A DNA stretch of 58,544 nucleotides from Methanobacteriaceae archaeon UBA349 (GCA_002509745.1 DAWK01000091.1:415-58958), one strand, 5' to 3'. Positions 19,613 through 28,931 are shown, counted from the first letter of the stretch. Program-made: numbers and translations. Notes: generated by a model not told the origin, from the letters alone.

Positions 19613-20536
19613 CTAGATGACCTCCATTATTTTCATGATTTCTTGATGAAGATTACTATTTCCTGCAGCAATAATGGATGTTCTTGCATTTAAACTTAAA
19701 AGACCATCTACGGATTTTCCTTCCTGGTCAGTTACAATTCCTCCTGCTTCTTCTACTATTAATTTAGCTGCCGCAATATCTACTACTCTCAGGTTTCCTC
19801 TAAGATCCATAAATGCGTCATAGGCCCCATTACCAACATATGAAAGTTCTAAGGCAACAGAACCTAATATCCTCATTCTTCGGATGATTTTACAGATGTT
19901 ATTCACCTGGCTAAATTTTGTGCCATAAATAAAAGCACCCATGGATGATTTATTTAAACTATCTTGGGTGGATGGAAAGACTCTTTCTCCATTCACCATA
20001 GATTCTCTTCCTTTAATGGCCTCGTAAAAGTCACCGGTGGCGAAATTTTTAACAAATCCCATTTTCACATCTCTTAGGGACGGTAAATTTGCGCCAGGTA
20101 TGTATTCTGCCACAGCTACGGATATTCCAAATGCAGGAATATTTTTAACAGAGTTACTGGTTCCATCTAGAGGATCCACTACAAAAATGATTTGAGGGTG
20201 TGGGCTTGTTTTGAAAAAGTCACCGTCTGGCTCTACATTTTCATCATGTGCATTTCTAAGTGATTCCGTATCTAAATAATCATTTGGGCTGGAATTAATT
20301 TTTATAGTCCCAATTTCCTCACTTATTAAAATTACTGGCCTTTTTGATCTTATAAGGACTTCAATTACTTCATCTTCAGCAACTAAATCAATTAATTTAG
20401 ACGGCGTACCGTCTGCACCCATTTTTATTATTTCTCCTGCTTCATTTTTGCCAACTAGTGGAGAAACAGCTTTTTCAACTTGTTCGGTCATTTTAACAGC
20501 TATACTTCTCCAAAATTGCAAATCAGATTCTTCCAT
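19613..20536 (-). CDS. suhB: Inositol-monophosphatase-family phosphatase (FBPase/IMPase/NADP phosphatase)
   Basis: A 307-residue Mg-dependent phosphatase. Metal-site motifs are visible: ILISEEIG (first Glu pair), VVDPLDGTSNSVKN (DPLDGT) and RVVDIAAAKLIVEEAGG. Archaeal members hydrolyse fructose-1,6-bisphosphate, inositol phosphate or NADP. Between the first two motifs lies an extra segment of about 30 residues (DYLDTESLRNAHDENVEP and on) compared with typical archaeal enzymes of about 250 residues. The ATG follows GGATGG. The gene ends in TAG immediately followed by the nadK ATG in the same frame. Confidence 0.9.
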   Translation of the reverse strand: MEESDLQFWRSIAVKMTEQVEKAVSPLVGKNEAGEIIKMGADGTPSKLIDLVAEDEVIEVLIRSKRPVILISEEIGTIKINSSPNDYLDTESLRNAHDENVEPDGDFFKTSPHPQIIFVVDPLDGTSNSVKNIPAFGISVAVAEYIPGANLPSLRDVKMGFVKNFATGDFYEAIKGRESMVNGERVFPSTQDSLNKSSMGAFIYGTKFSQVNNICKIIRRMRILGSVALELSYVGNGAYDAFMDLRGNLRVVDIAAAKLIVEEAGGIVTDQEGKSVDGLLSLNARTSIIAAGNSNLHQEIMKIMEVI

Positions 20537-20855
20537 TTAACCATCCCATTTTTATTAATATCTGGTATTGTAATTACAAAAAATCTGCTATTATTTTCTT
20601 ACAGCAGTTTCATTTGACTAATTTTAATTCATTAGTTATTCATATTAAGTTACAATTTAATAAAATTAAGGGAAATGTGATTTTATTAAATTCTTTTTTT
20701 TAAAAGAGTTTGAAAAGTCAAAAAAATTGGAATTAAAAAAATAATATAAATAATATTAATAAATAAAATCTAGAATTATGATTTCCTGTTATTTGTTAAA
20801 TAAGAGAATTAAATTATTTTTTAATTTAATTCAATTATATATGCTTCAATGGACT
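20537..20855. other. AT-rich gap upstream of suhB
   Basis: No gene or clear structured element was seen. The gap carries the 3' end of pdaD and the likely promoter of the suhB-nadK pair on the reverse strand. Confidence 0.3.
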
Positions 20856-21302
20856 TTAATCACCTAAATAAACTAAAGATGCTACCACTGCACCTAAATC
20901 AACTACTTTATGATTAATTTCCTCAACATGCAATTCTTTTATTTCCATATTCCTAACTTGCATCATGTATTTTACCATGGAAATAGTTTCTTTTCTAATT
21001 GCTTCTGGATCACAGTTGATTCCACTGTGTTCCACCACACAACCAAAATCAGAGGATGTGGCCACGGCAATAGCTGCTGAAATAAGATCCCCTGGATTAG
21101 AAGAACTTGTATAGGAAAGCACACAGTTAACCATATCTCCGGGAGTCAATTTTTTAAGTTCTATAATCTCAGTATTTGCCGGTATTATACTAGAAACTTT
21201 AATTAGGTTCACATCTCCAATTCCTGCATGTAAGAGAGCATTGTCAAATGCATTTAGTTTAGTGGGACCTTCTGCTTTTCCAGATGTTATTGCGACTTTC
21301 AT
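20856..21302 (-). CDS. pdaD: Pyruvoyl-dependent arginine decarboxylase
   Basis: A 148-residue proenzyme that cleaves itself at a Ser-Ser bond to make a pyruvoyl group, then converts arginine to agmatine. The cleavage region is [16 protein letters not shown], with the conserved SS around residues 37-38. The middle segment [20 protein letters not shown] is typical of the family. The ATG has a GTGATCA box close upstream. It lies divergently from aIF5A and, with speB beyond, makes up the agmatine route to putrescine. Confidence 0.95.
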   Translation of the reverse strand: MKVAITSGKAEGPTKLNAFDNALLHAGIGDVNLIKVSSIIPANTEIIELKKLTPGDMVNCVLSYTSSSNPGDLISAAIAVATSSDFGCVVEHSGINCDPEAIRKETISMVKYMMQVRNMEIKELHVEEINHKVVDLGAVVASLVYLGD

Positions 21303-21854
21303 TAATGATCACTTATCTATTAATTTTTTCAACTAATTTTTTCTAATTATTATCTAATTTTATAAAATTGTAATGCATCTCAGTGATTATTTGATTCAAT
21401 TATGATTACTGATTAATCACATATTTTTAGTATAATTTTATAATCATTTATACATTAAATAACCTAATAAGATTAATAATAACTTTGATATAATCTAATT
21501 ATCTATAATTTTAATTAGAAATACAATTATCTTAAAAGGTCTTTAAATAAAGTTAATATAAATAGATAGTTAGATATATTGTTAACATCTTATGGTCATT
21601 TCAAATTATTCATGATATATTGATATATTTTTATAAATTGGATTTGGCTTAAATTAGATTAGATATTAATCAATTTTTCAGCTGTTTGTGATAATTATGG
21701 CTATTTCATCTAACGATAATTACTATAATGTCTAAATAGCGTCCTATATCAGTTTCAATGCTGGTGTTCTAATTGGAGACTTTTATTAAAGTCTCCAAGT
21801 ATCATTCAGTATGTTGACATTGATATTTTCTTACATTATATAGGAGGTAAAATA
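21303..21854. other. Divergent gap with structured leader upstream of aIF5A
   Basis: This gap separates pdaD (reverse) from aIF5A (forward). The pdaD-proximal part is featureless and AT-rich. TATAAATA near 21553-21562 is a candidate forward promoter. The part from about 21690 to 21830 is less AT-rich and holds several inverted repeats, listed separately. Confidence 0.4.
21699..21826 (+). ncRNA. Candidate structured leader or small RNA upstream of aIF5A
   Basis: Three pairings are visible. GCTATTT (21700-21706) matches AAATAGC (21734-21740). A perfect 11-base stem TTGGAGACTTT / AAAGTCTCCAA (21773-21783 with 21788-21798) closes a four-base loop. ATATCA (21746-21751) can pair with TGATAT (21821-21826) and would enclose the strong hairpin. 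There is no U-tract directly after the hairpin, so it is not a simple terminator. No tRNA T-loop or C/D boxes were found. It could be an aIF5A leader element or a separate RNA. Confidence 0.35.
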
Positions 21855-22247
21855 ATGTCAAAGAAAGTTGTAGAAGTTAAAACTTTAAAAGTCGGTAAAT
21901 ATGTAATTTTAGGCGGTGAAGCATCTAAAATCACCAGTATTTCAACATCATCCCCAGGTAAGCACGGTTCTGCAAAAGCTCGTGTGGAAGCAGTTGGTAT
22001 TTTTGATACTCAAAAAAGAAGTATTGTAAAACCAGTGGATACTAAAATTGATATCCCAATTATTGACAAAAGAACTGGTCAGGTACTGGCTCTTATGGGT
22101 AGCGATGTTCAATTAATGGATTTGGAAACATATGAAACCTTTGAAATTCCTATTCCAGATGATCTACGAGACCAACTCCTTGAAGGTGTGGAAGTTGAGT
22201 ATATCTTGGCCATGGGTAATAAAAAACTCATGAGAACTAAAGGATAA
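21855..22247 (+). CDS. eif5a: Translation factor aIF5A (hypusine-bearing)
   Basis: A 130-residue archaeal IF5A, which relieves ribosome stalling. The modification loop [15 protein letters not shown] contains the lysine that becomes deoxyhypusine/hypusine; an OB-fold domain follows (about residues 70-130). The ATG has a strong AGGAGG box at 21843-21848. Its neighbours pdaD and speB supply the polyamine precursors from which the modification is built, so the grouping fits its need for modification. Confidence 0.97.
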   Translation: MSKKVVEVKTLKVGKYVILGGEASKITSISTSSPGKHGSAKARVEAVGIFDTQKRSIVKPVDTKIDIPIIDKRTGQVLALMGSDVQLMDLETYETFEIPIPDDLRDQLLEGVEVEYILAMGNKKLMRTKG

Positions 22248-22449
22248 TTATAATTGGATATCTTAATATTCAGATAATGAATATCTTTAGATTAATTAAT
22301 TCTGATGATTATAATCTACTATTAATTAAATTAATTGTTATTAATCATCTAATATCTAATCAATTATATTATTTAAATTTAATAATAATCCTTTTAATAA
22401 TATTTTTAGATTTGTTTGATTAATTGAATATTAATTGATTAAGATATTG

Positions 22450-22466
22450 AATTGGTTAAACCAATT
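22450..22466. promoter_or_regulatory. 17-base palindrome upstream of speB
   Basis: AATTGGTT-A-AACCAATT is a perfect 8-base inverted repeat with a one-base centre, about 35-45 bases upstream of a TATA-like ATTATAAATA at about 22499. The position would suit a transcription-factor site. AT-rich background makes chance occurrence possible. Confidence 0.3.
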
Positions 22467-22551
22467 GCTTAATTAATAAAAAAGATATCTATTATGATTA
22501 TAAATAAACTTTTAAATAATATTAACTTATAAAATGGGAAATGAGATCATA

Positions 22552-23481
22552 ATGTTACTTTATACTCATAACCCTTCAAAATTTGCTTTTTCTAGGGATA
22601 AATCGGACTTTGAAAATTATCTATCCAATTTAGATATTGATTATGCAAATTCTGAAAATAAGGAAAATCAGAGGCTTTTAGGATTAATTGGTGTGCCTTT
22701 TGATGGCACTACTACTTACCGGCCAGGGGCTCGTTTTGGCCCATCGGCTGTCCGTGAGGCATCTTATAACTTTGAAAATTATAATTTGTCATTTAATGAA
22801 AGTTTAGATGCTATTTTTTTTGATTTAGGCGATCTGGAAGTTATCCATGGCAATGCCAAAAAAACATGTGAAAAACTTCAAGAAACCGTATTGGAACTTT
22901 ATGGTGCTGGAATTACTCCCATAATTATTGGGGGTGAGCACAGCGTAAGTTGGGGAGTTATATCTGCCTTAAAAGAACATCATGGCTTAGAGGATATTAC
23001 TGTAGTTCATTTTGATGCGCACATGGATATTATTAATGAATACCTGGGAGAGAAACTTTCTCATGCTACGGTTATGCGCCGAGTTTTTGATCTTGAACCT
23101 AAAAAAATCATTCAAATTGGTGTTCGTTCAGCATCTTTAGAAGAAAAAAATTTCGTGGATAAAAATTCACAAAAAATTGATTATTACACTTCGTATGATG
23201 TTAAAAATGATGAAAAATTGATAGAATCAATTCTGAATAGAATTGAAGGCCCAATTTATATTTCAATAGATATGGATGTTTTAGATCCTTCTCAAGCACC
23301 CAGTGTGGGTAATCCGACTCCCTGTGGATTGAGTTCTTTCCAAATTGAAAAATTTATTAAAATATTGGCCCAAAAAGATGTAATCGGTTTAGATTTGGTG
23401 GAAGTTGCCTCTAAGGAGATTGGGGATATTACTTCTATTAATGGAGCTAAAATTATTTATGATTTCCTTTGTTTACAGTGA
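22552..23481 (+). CDS. speB: Agmatinase
   Basis: A ureohydrolase that splits agmatine into putrescine and urea. Metal-binding motifs are intact: IIGGEHSVSWG, VVHFDAHMDI and ISIDMDVLDPSQAPSVGNPTP. With the ATG at 22552 it has 309 residues and begins MLLYTHNPSKFAFS; a GAGATCAT box lies just upstream, similar to the box before the gene at 30005. An earlier in-frame ATG at 22534 would add six residues. With pdaD across the aIF5A gene it completes the arginine-agmatine-putrescine route that archaea use for spermidine and hypusine. Confidence 0.93.
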   Translation: MLLYTHNPSKFAFSRDKSDFENYLSNLDIDYANSENKENQRLLGLIGVPFDGTTTYRPGARFGPSAVREASYNFENYNLSFNESLDAIFFDLGDLEVIHGNAKKTCEKLQETVLELYGAGITPIIIGGEHSVSWGVISALKEHHGLEDITVVHFDAHMDIINEYLGEKLSHATVMRRVFDLEPKKIIQIGVRSASLEEKNFVDKNSQKIDYYTSYDVKNDEKLIESILNRIEGPIYISIDMDVLDPSQAPSVGNPTPCGLSSFQIEKFIKILAQKDVIGLDLVEVASKEIGDITSINGAKIIYDFLCLQ

Positions 23482-23502
23482 TGAAGGATTATATCTAAAT
23501 TC

Positions 23503-23518
23503 TTTTTGATATTTTTTT
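23503..23518 (+). terminator. T-rich terminator after speB
   Basis: Two T-runs within 40 bases of the speB stop codon, without a hairpin, look like an archaeal poly-U terminator. Confidence 0.35.
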
Positions 23519-23732
23519 CATATTTTTAATTTTAAATTAATTTCTATTAAATTTCTATTAAATAAAAAAATAATGAAAAATAATAATGAAATAAATTAAA
23601 TACTATTCTTTAGAATACATATACAATTATGTGAACAATATTTTCTTAATGCTTTGAATTAATTCAAAAACGAGGATTAATATTAATTTATCATATTAAT
23701 ATCACTATTTATTAGATTTTAGAGGTTATAGA

Positions 23733-24950
23733 ATGAATATGCGCGAAGTAGAACTTTCTGGTCACATTATAGATAGTCTCATCCTTCCTAAAACAATGGA
23801 TATCATAATGGATATGGGTGGGGACTTTAAAATTCTGGAATTTGAAGTTGGTAAAAAGAAAACGGATACTAGCCATGCCAGAATTCTGGTTTCTTCTGAG
23901 ACTCCAGAGCACTTAAATGAAATATTGGATGAATTAAGTGAAATTGGAGCATCTATAGCTGAAATTAAAGAGGTTAAATTGGTAGCATCTGAGAAAGACA
24001 GAGTTTTACCTTCAGATTTTTATTCTACTACTAATCATCCCACTTTTGTTTATTATAAAGATGAATGGATTGAAGTGGAAGAAATTGAAATGGATTGTAT
24101 GATTGTTATAGAACCTCGGGATAAAAAAGCCTTCTGCAAACCTATAGGTCGTGTTGAAAAGGATGATTTAATAGTTGTGGGGCGTGAAGGTATTAAAGTC
24201 ACTCCTCCAGAAAGGCCAAGGGGTAAACAAGGAGTATTTGAATTTATGAATAGTGATGTTTCCTCTGAAAAGCCATTAATGTCTTTAATTAAGAAAATTG
24301 CATCGGAAATTAAAGAGATTAAACAACGAGGAGGAAAAATTGCTATTGTAGGTGGCCCGGCTATTGTACACACTGGTTCGGCTCCAATAATTGCCCAAAT
24401 GATTAAAGAAGGATATATTGACGTTATATTTGCTGGAAATGCAATGGCAACTCATGATATTGAAAATGCATTATATGGAACTTCGCTTGGGATCTGTGTT
24501 CGCAGTGGAGAAGCAGTTACTCGGGGGCATCGTCATCACATCAATGCCATAAATGAAATCAATAAAGAAGGCTCTATAAAAGATGCAGTAGACAATGGAG
24601 TACTAAAAAAGGGTATAATGTATGAATGTGTTAAGAATAATGTTCCTTTTGTTCTTGCAGGATCTATACGTGATGATGGGCCTTTACCGGATGTTATAAC
24701 TGATGTAATTGAAGCACAAGATGCAATGCGGATTTATGCACAGGATGTGGATATGGTGATTATGATTGCCACCATGCTACACTCTATAGCAACGGGTAAC
24801 ATTCTCCCGTCTAAAGTTAAAAGTATATGCGTGGATATAAATCCTGCTACTGTCACTAAACTGGCTGATAGAGGAAGTGCTCAAGTGGTAAGTATTGTAA
24901 CTGATGTTGGTGCATTTTTACCAATATTGCTCGATGAGCTAAAAAAATAA
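23733..24950 (+). CDS. LOR/SDH-type bifunctional-enzyme domain protein (archaeal ornithine cyclodeaminase-like)
   Basis: A 405-residue protein of the TIGR00300 type, beginning [21 protein letters not shown]. The N-terminal 100 or so residues form the LOR/SDH domain, and the rest a Rossmann-like NAD-binding part ([38 protein letters not shown]). Archaeal members have been reported as ornithine cyclodeaminases that make proline from ornithine, and the family is related to the C-terminal part of cyanobacterial arginine dihydrolase proteins. Its place after pdaD-aIF5A-speB fits arginine/ornithine metabolism. GAGGTTATAGA precedes the ATG. Confidence 0.8.
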   Translation: MNMREVELSGHIIDSLILPKTMDIIMDMGGDFKILEFEVGKKKTDTSHARILVSSETPEHLNEILDELSEIGASIAEIKEVKLVASEKDRVLPSDFYSTTNHPTFVYYKDEWIEVEEIEMDCMIVIEPRDKKAFCKPIGRVEKDDLIVVGREGIKVTPPERPRGKQGVFEFMNSDVSSEKPLMSLIKKIASEIKEIKQRGGKIAIVGGPAIVHTGSAPIIAQMIKEGYIDVIFAGNAMATHDIENALYGTSLGICVRSGEAVTRGHRHHINAINEINKEGSIKDAVDNGVLKKGIMYECVKNNVPFVLAGSIRDDGPLPDVITDVIEAQDAMRIYAQDVDMVIMIATMLHSIATGNILPSKVKSICVDINPATVTKLADRGSAQVVSIVTDVGAFLPILLDELKK

Positions 24951-24969
24951 TATAAATTAGGATAATTTT

Positions 24970-25020
24970 GGGAAAGGATTCAAATTAATTAATTAATTAA
25001 TTAATTTTTTCCCATTTTTT
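24970..25020. terminator. Bidirectional terminator between convergent genes
   Basis: GGGAAA (24970-24975) pairs with TTTCCC (25008-25013) around a self-complementary run of AATT repeats, with T-runs on both sides. It lies exactly between convergent genes and probably ends transcription from both sides. Confidence 0.5.
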
Positions 25021-25054
25021 TGATCTACTAAACTAAATAACAAATTAATGATTA

Positions 25055-25372
25055 TTAATCCAGAGTTTTCTGTTGTATTGTGGTGAAGAAATAATAAAAT
25101 GAAATCAACACTAAAAACAAGATTACTATATTCAAATAAAATAAATAGCCACCAGCACTTATTATTCCCACTTCATTACTGGAATAAGTTATTACAAAAA
25201 TAGCCACTCCTAAAAGAAATGAAATAGCACCCTTACGTATTTGAGCATACTTTAAAAAGAATCGGGCCTGCATTTCCTCTTTATTGTAGGTTATAAAAAT
25301 GACCATAGCTCCTAAAATACACACCATCACTGTAATAAATACAATTAAATTAATTATTTCTAAAATAGACAA
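25055..25372 (-). CDS. Small membrane protein of unknown function
   Basis: A 105-residue protein with three predicted membrane helices: residues about 5-28, 45-65 and 72-97. A short charged loop (YNKEEMQARFFLKYAQIRKG) lies after the first helix. The start is TTG with a near-perfect AGGAGGTG ribosome-binding site, so it is clearly a translated gene despite its small size. No family was recognised. Confidence 0.6.
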   Translation of the reverse strand: MSILEIINLIVFITVMVCILGAMVIFITYNKEEMQARFFLKYAQIRKGAISFLLGVAIFVITYSSNEVGIISAGGYLFYLNIVILFLVLISFYYFFTTIQQKTLD

Positions 25373-25569
25373 ATATTCACCTCCTAATAGGTTTATTATG
25401 TCTTTAAAAATATTTATAATTTATGAATTAATATTTATGATGAATCATAATCACGACTATTTAAAAAAATAAAATAAATATATTCTCACTATTCTTAATT
25501 TAATGACTTCAGTTAATTAACCATTAAAAAGTAGGAAAATCATTTATTTACTGCTTTTGGAGCGATAAA

Positions 25570-25764
25570 ATGAATGGACAAAACAGAAAAGATATTAAAC
25601 GAGGATCTGAAGTTTACATAGTACTTAAAAAAGATCAACGCACTGGAAAAAGAACCAAGGGTGTAGTTAAAGATTTGCTCACAAAATCTGCTTCCCATCC
25701 ACATGGAATAAAGGTTAGGCTTGAAGATGGGAGTGTGGGTCGGGTGCAGGAAATCCTAAAATAA
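25570..25764 (+). CDS. YwbE family protein
   Basis: A 64-residue protein that matches the YwbE family almost throughout (NGQNRKDIK, VLKKDQRTGK, HPHGIKVRLEDGSVGRVQ). The family is a compact basic beta-barrel found in bacteria and methanogens; its function is unknown, although the fold and charge would suit RNA binding. GGAGCGATAAA precedes the ATG. Its wide spread outside archaea suggests an old lateral transfer, but codon use here looks like that of its neighbours. Confidence 0.88.
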   Translation: MNGQNRKDIKRGSEVYIVLKKDQRTGKRTKGVVKDLLTKSASHPHGIKVRLEDGSVGRVQEILK

Positions 25765-25880
25765 TTAAATAGATTTATTATTATCTAATACTCATTAGCT
25801 TAAATTATTATTCTAAATTCAGATTATGGGCAAATAATAGAATCAAAGATGATATTAATACATTATAATGGGGTTTTTTC

Positions 25881-27578
25881 ATGATAATGGGAAATATTTT
25901 AAATGTTTTTACAGATGAAGTGTATCCTGCTGAAATTACTATTAAATCAGGTATTATAACTTGTGTAAAAAAAATTGAAGGAGATTTTGATGGAATACTA
26001 ATTCCAGGATTAATAGATGCCCACATTCACATTGAAAGTTCTATGCTTACTCCTTCTTTTTTTGCTAAAGCCGTGGTTCCTAATGGTACAACTGCTGTAG
26101 TGGCCGATCCCCATGAGATAGCTAATGTATGGGGCCTTGAGGGGATTAATTTCATGCTTAATGATTCGAAAAAGGTTCCCCTTCGATTATTTTTCTCAGC
26201 ACCCTCTTGTGTACCTGCAACAGAATTTGAGACTTCTGGAGCGGATGTTGGCCCTGATGAAATTGATATTTTAATGGAAAAGGAAGAAATTGTGGCTCTG
26301 GGTGAGATGATGAATTTTCCAGGAGTTATAAATGGCGATCCTCAAGTCATGGCCAAAATTGCTAGTGCTAAACGCCATAAAAAACCTGTTGATGGCCACG
26401 CACCACTTTTATCTGCTGGAGAACTTTGTAGCTATATATATGCTGGGATTTCTACTGATCATGAATGCAGTTCGCTGGAAGAGGCCCTGGAGAAAAAAGA
26501 ACTGGGAATGAAAATAATGATTAGAGAAGGTTCTTCTGCAAAAAATTTGGAAGATTTAATATCTGTGGGGGGAGATTTCCTAGTTTCTGATGATAAACAC
26601 CCTCAAGATCTTTTAGAAGGACATCTGGATTATATAGTTAAAAAAGCAATTAAATTAGGTATGGATCCAGTGAAAGCTATTAAAATGGTCACTATTAATC
26701 CTGCTGAACATTATTCTCTTAATATGGGAGCTATTAGTCCTGGAAGGGCTGCTGATTTTATTTTGATAGATAATTTGACAGATTTTAATGTAAAAAAGGT
26801 TTTTATTGGTGGGGAATTAGTTGCTGAAAATAAATCTGCTCTTTTTGATGCAACTCCTCAATGCCATAGCAACAGTATTGTCCTTGAAAAACTTGAACCA
26901 TCAGATTTTAGAATCCGGGCTTCTGGAAATGAGGTAATTGTTCGTGTGATTAATGTTTCTGATGGCCAAATTATAAGTTCTGAGTCTGAAGCAATGGTAC
27001 AAATTATTAATCAAGATTTAGTTTCAGATACCTCTTTGGATGTAATCAAGATTTCAGTTATAGAAAGACATGGAAAATCAATAGCTTTGAAAAATAAAGA
27101 AGTATTTGATGATAAAGAAGTATTAAATAATAAAAAAAATAGGTTGAAAAATCTCCCAAATATATGCACGGCTTTTGTAAAAGGATTTGGTATTAAAGAG
27201 GGAGCATTTGCTTCCAGTGTGGCCCATGATTCACACAATGTGATTGTTATAGGTACTAATAATCAATATATGTCCCAGGCAGTGAATACTTTAATAGAGA
27301 ATAAAGGTGGGCTGGTAGCAATATCGAAAAATGGTGAAAAATCTTTAAAACTACCTATAGCTGGTTTAATGGTGGATGATGATGCAGAAATAGTATCTTC
27401 TAAATTACGAGAACTTCATAACCTGGCCATGGAAATGGGATGCTCTCTTGAATCTCCTTTTATGACTATGTCATTTTTGGCCCTTCTGGTAATTCCTCAA
27501 TTAAAAATAAGTGATAAAGGCCTTTTTGATGTTTCTAAATTTGAATTTGTGGATGTAATTAAGAAAATAATTAATTAA
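25881..27578 (+). CDS. ade: Adenine deaminase
   Basis: A 565-residue amidohydrolase that converts adenine to hypoxanthine and ammonia in purine salvage. The metal motif is IPGLIDAHIHIESSML, followed by GTTAVVADPHEIANV, DGHAPLLSG-like DGHAPLLSAGEL, VSDDKHPQDLL and, in the C-terminal domain, SVAHDSHNVIVIGT. These are family hallmarks in the expected order. The length is normal. In-frame ATGs at 25881 and 25887 are both possible; the ribosome-binding site (GGGG) is weak. A stop codon lies just upstream in the same frame. Confidence 0.93.
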   Translation: MIMGNILNVFTDEVYPAEITIKSGIITCVKKIEGDFDGILIPGLIDAHIHIESSMLTPSFFAKAVVPNGTTAVVADPHEIANVWGLEGINFMLNDSKKVPLRLFFSAPSCVPATEFETSGADVGPDEIDILMEKEEIVALGEMMNFPGVINGDPQVMAKIASAKRHKKPVDGHAPLLSAGELCSYIYAGISTDHECSSLEEALEKKELGMKIMIREGSSAKNLEDLISVGGDFLVSDDKHPQDLLEGHLDYIVKKAIKLGMDPVKAIKMVTINPAEHYSLNMGAISPGRAADFILIDNLTDFNVKKVFIGGELVAENKSALFDATPQCHSNSIVLEKLEPSDFRIRASGNEVIVRVINVSDGQIISSESEAMVQIINQDLVSDTSLDVIKISVIERHGKSIALKNKEVFDDKEVLNNKKNRLKNLPNICTAFVKGFGIKEGAFASSVAHDSHNVIVIGTNNQYMSQAVNTLIENKGGLVAISKNGEKSLKLPIAGLMVDDDAEIVSSKLRELHNLAMEMGCSLESPFMTMSFLALLVIPQLKISDKGLFDVSKFEFVDVIKKIIN

Positions 27579-27623
27579 TCAAATCTTTTTAAAAATTATT
27601 GAAGAAATTATTGAGACCTATAA

Positions 27624-28376
27624 TTAATCGAGATCCTTAAAATTTTCTTTAATCTCTTTTATTATCCTGCTCAGGGCAGCTTTTTCTTGAGGACTACCTA
27701 CTTTTTTTACTAATCGGTCCATTTCTTTTATTCTAGCCCAGTAAATAGTTTTTGTTTCATTATCTGCCAGCTCAAACCTAGTATAATTTATTAATGACTC
27801 AATTACAGCATATATTCCCCTATTTAGTGGAATTGCTTGAGATTTGATTTTAACTACTTCTTCAACATTGGCAGTTACAATTGACATTTTAGAAGATCCT
27901 AAATCATTTTTTTTAGTAATTTCTTTTATTTTGACCACATAACAAACAAAAAAAGCATCTGCATCTTTTAAAAAAGGAATTTCATTATAATATTCAAAAC
28001 ATTCATCATTCAGGTCTTCTAAAGTTGATTTAGTAAAAATAATTGGATTTTGAGTTATATTTACTATAAAATAATCATGGTTGTGGATATTATTTACAGT
28101 ATGGGTTCCTTCGTACAAATATAAAACAATCTGTTTTGAATTTTTGCATAGAACTCCAATAGGGGCGGCATTAACTGCACCATTAGTATTAGTACCATTA
28201 TCATCTGTTTTTAAATCATCAGACTTTTTTAAGTGGCCTTGATACTTTTCAAGCCCATTAATATTTTTGGTAGTTATAATTGTTTCATATAACTGGCCTT
28301 TTGCCATTTGGATAGAATATAAATCATCTAATTTTTTATAATTGGGATTTTCATTATTTAAATGATTTTTTGGCAT
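27624..28376 (-). CDS. DUF447 family (possible flavin-binding) protein
   Basis: A 250-residue protein of the archaeal DUF447 type. The split-barrel flavoprotein features are YETIITTKN near residue 31, NAAPIGV near residue 70, and a later NITQNPIIFTKSTLEDL. A member from Methanothermobacter (MTH863) is known to bind FMN. The first 25 or so residues (KNHLNNENPNYKKLDD) are an extension beyond the core, and an insertion of about 20 hydrophilic residues precedes the NAAPIGV motif. The function is unknown; oxidoreductase or flavin-storage roles are possible. Confidence 0.78.
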   Translation of the reverse strand: MPKNHLNNENPNYKKLDDLYSIQMAKGQLYETIITTKNINGLEKYQGHLKKSDDLKTDDNGTNTNGAVNAAPIGVLCKNSKQIVLYLYEGTHTVNNIHNHDYFIVNITQNPIIFTKSTLEDLNDECFEYYNEIPFLKDADAFFVCYVVKIKEITKKNDLGSSKMSIVTANVEEVVKIKSQAIPLNRGIYAVIESLINYTRFELADNETKTIYWARIKEMDRLVKKVGSPQEKAALSRIIKEIKENFKDLD

Positions 28377-28460
28377 TTGGATTCCTTTTTATTTATTTAT
28401 TTATTTATTGCTATTATTAATCTTAAAATAGGGTAAATCAGGATATTTTTGAATAAATTC

Positions 28461-28931
28461 TTATTTTAATACACATCCTTTTAAATCTGCATTAATAATA
28501 CAGTCAAAATCTACTTTACTATCCCAGTTTACTTTACGGAACATATCCATGTAAGATATTCCAATCACCGTTCCACCATCACCTAAAACATTTTCAATCA
28601 ATTCATTAATCTGGCTTGGTTCAGATCCAATGTGGGGAATGGAAAGACCTCCTAAAAGCACTAAAACATCCACATCCACATTTGCATTTGCATTTGGGGT
28701 TTCCCCTAATTCTAATCCATAATTAGTTATTTCCATTTTACGAGCTTTATCTACGTCCGTCATTGGAATAAAAATAGTTTCTTTCTCTCTAATGGCATAT
28801 GCAAAAAGTAGTGCAAAAGGCGTGCAGACTCCGGGAACTCCTGCAAAAGCAATTCGCTCAGCATCTTTTACTTCATCTTTAAACGCTTCTAAATGACCTT
28901 TAATACCTTCAAACTCTTTAATTTTTTCCAT
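28461..28931 (-). CDS. DUF2124 family protein
   Basis: A 156-residue archaeal protein of the DUF2124 type with a Rossmann-like look: RIAFAGVPGVCTPFALLFAYA near residue 25 and VDVLVLLGGLSIPHIGS near residue 88. No catalytic motif is recognised. I take the ATG at 28931, which has a GGGGG box five to six bases upstream; a TTG at 28943 would overlap that box. It is distributed among methanogens and its role is unknown. Confidence 0.78.
   Translation of the reverse strand: MEKIKEFEGIKGHLEAFKDEVKDAERIAFAGVPGVCTPFALLFAYAIREKETIFIPMTDVDKARKMEITNYGLELGETPNANANVDVDVLVLLGGLSIPHIGSEPSQINELIENVLGDGGTVIGISYMDMFRKVNWDSKVDFDCIINADLKGCVLK

Noticed and set aside
19613..19615. TAG between suhB and nadK read as pyrrolysine
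   Set aside because: Pyrrolysine is not expected in Methanobacteriales, no pyl genes are seen here, and an ATG follows the TAG directly, so ordinary termination and restart explains the junction.
21699..21826. tRNA or C/D-box RNA in the aIF5A leader
   Set aside because: No T-loop, acceptor stem, C box/D box pair or anticodon arm could be aligned. It is kept only as a structured element of unknown type.
24983..25006. AATT tandem repeat as a mobile or phase-variable element
   Set aside because: It lies between convergent genes within a hairpin terminator and is explained by AT-rich drift.
28385..28410. TTTA tandem repeat upstream of the DUF447 gene as a phase-variation tract
   Set aside because: Only about five imperfect units, outside any coding frame, in an AT-rich gap; no functional sign.
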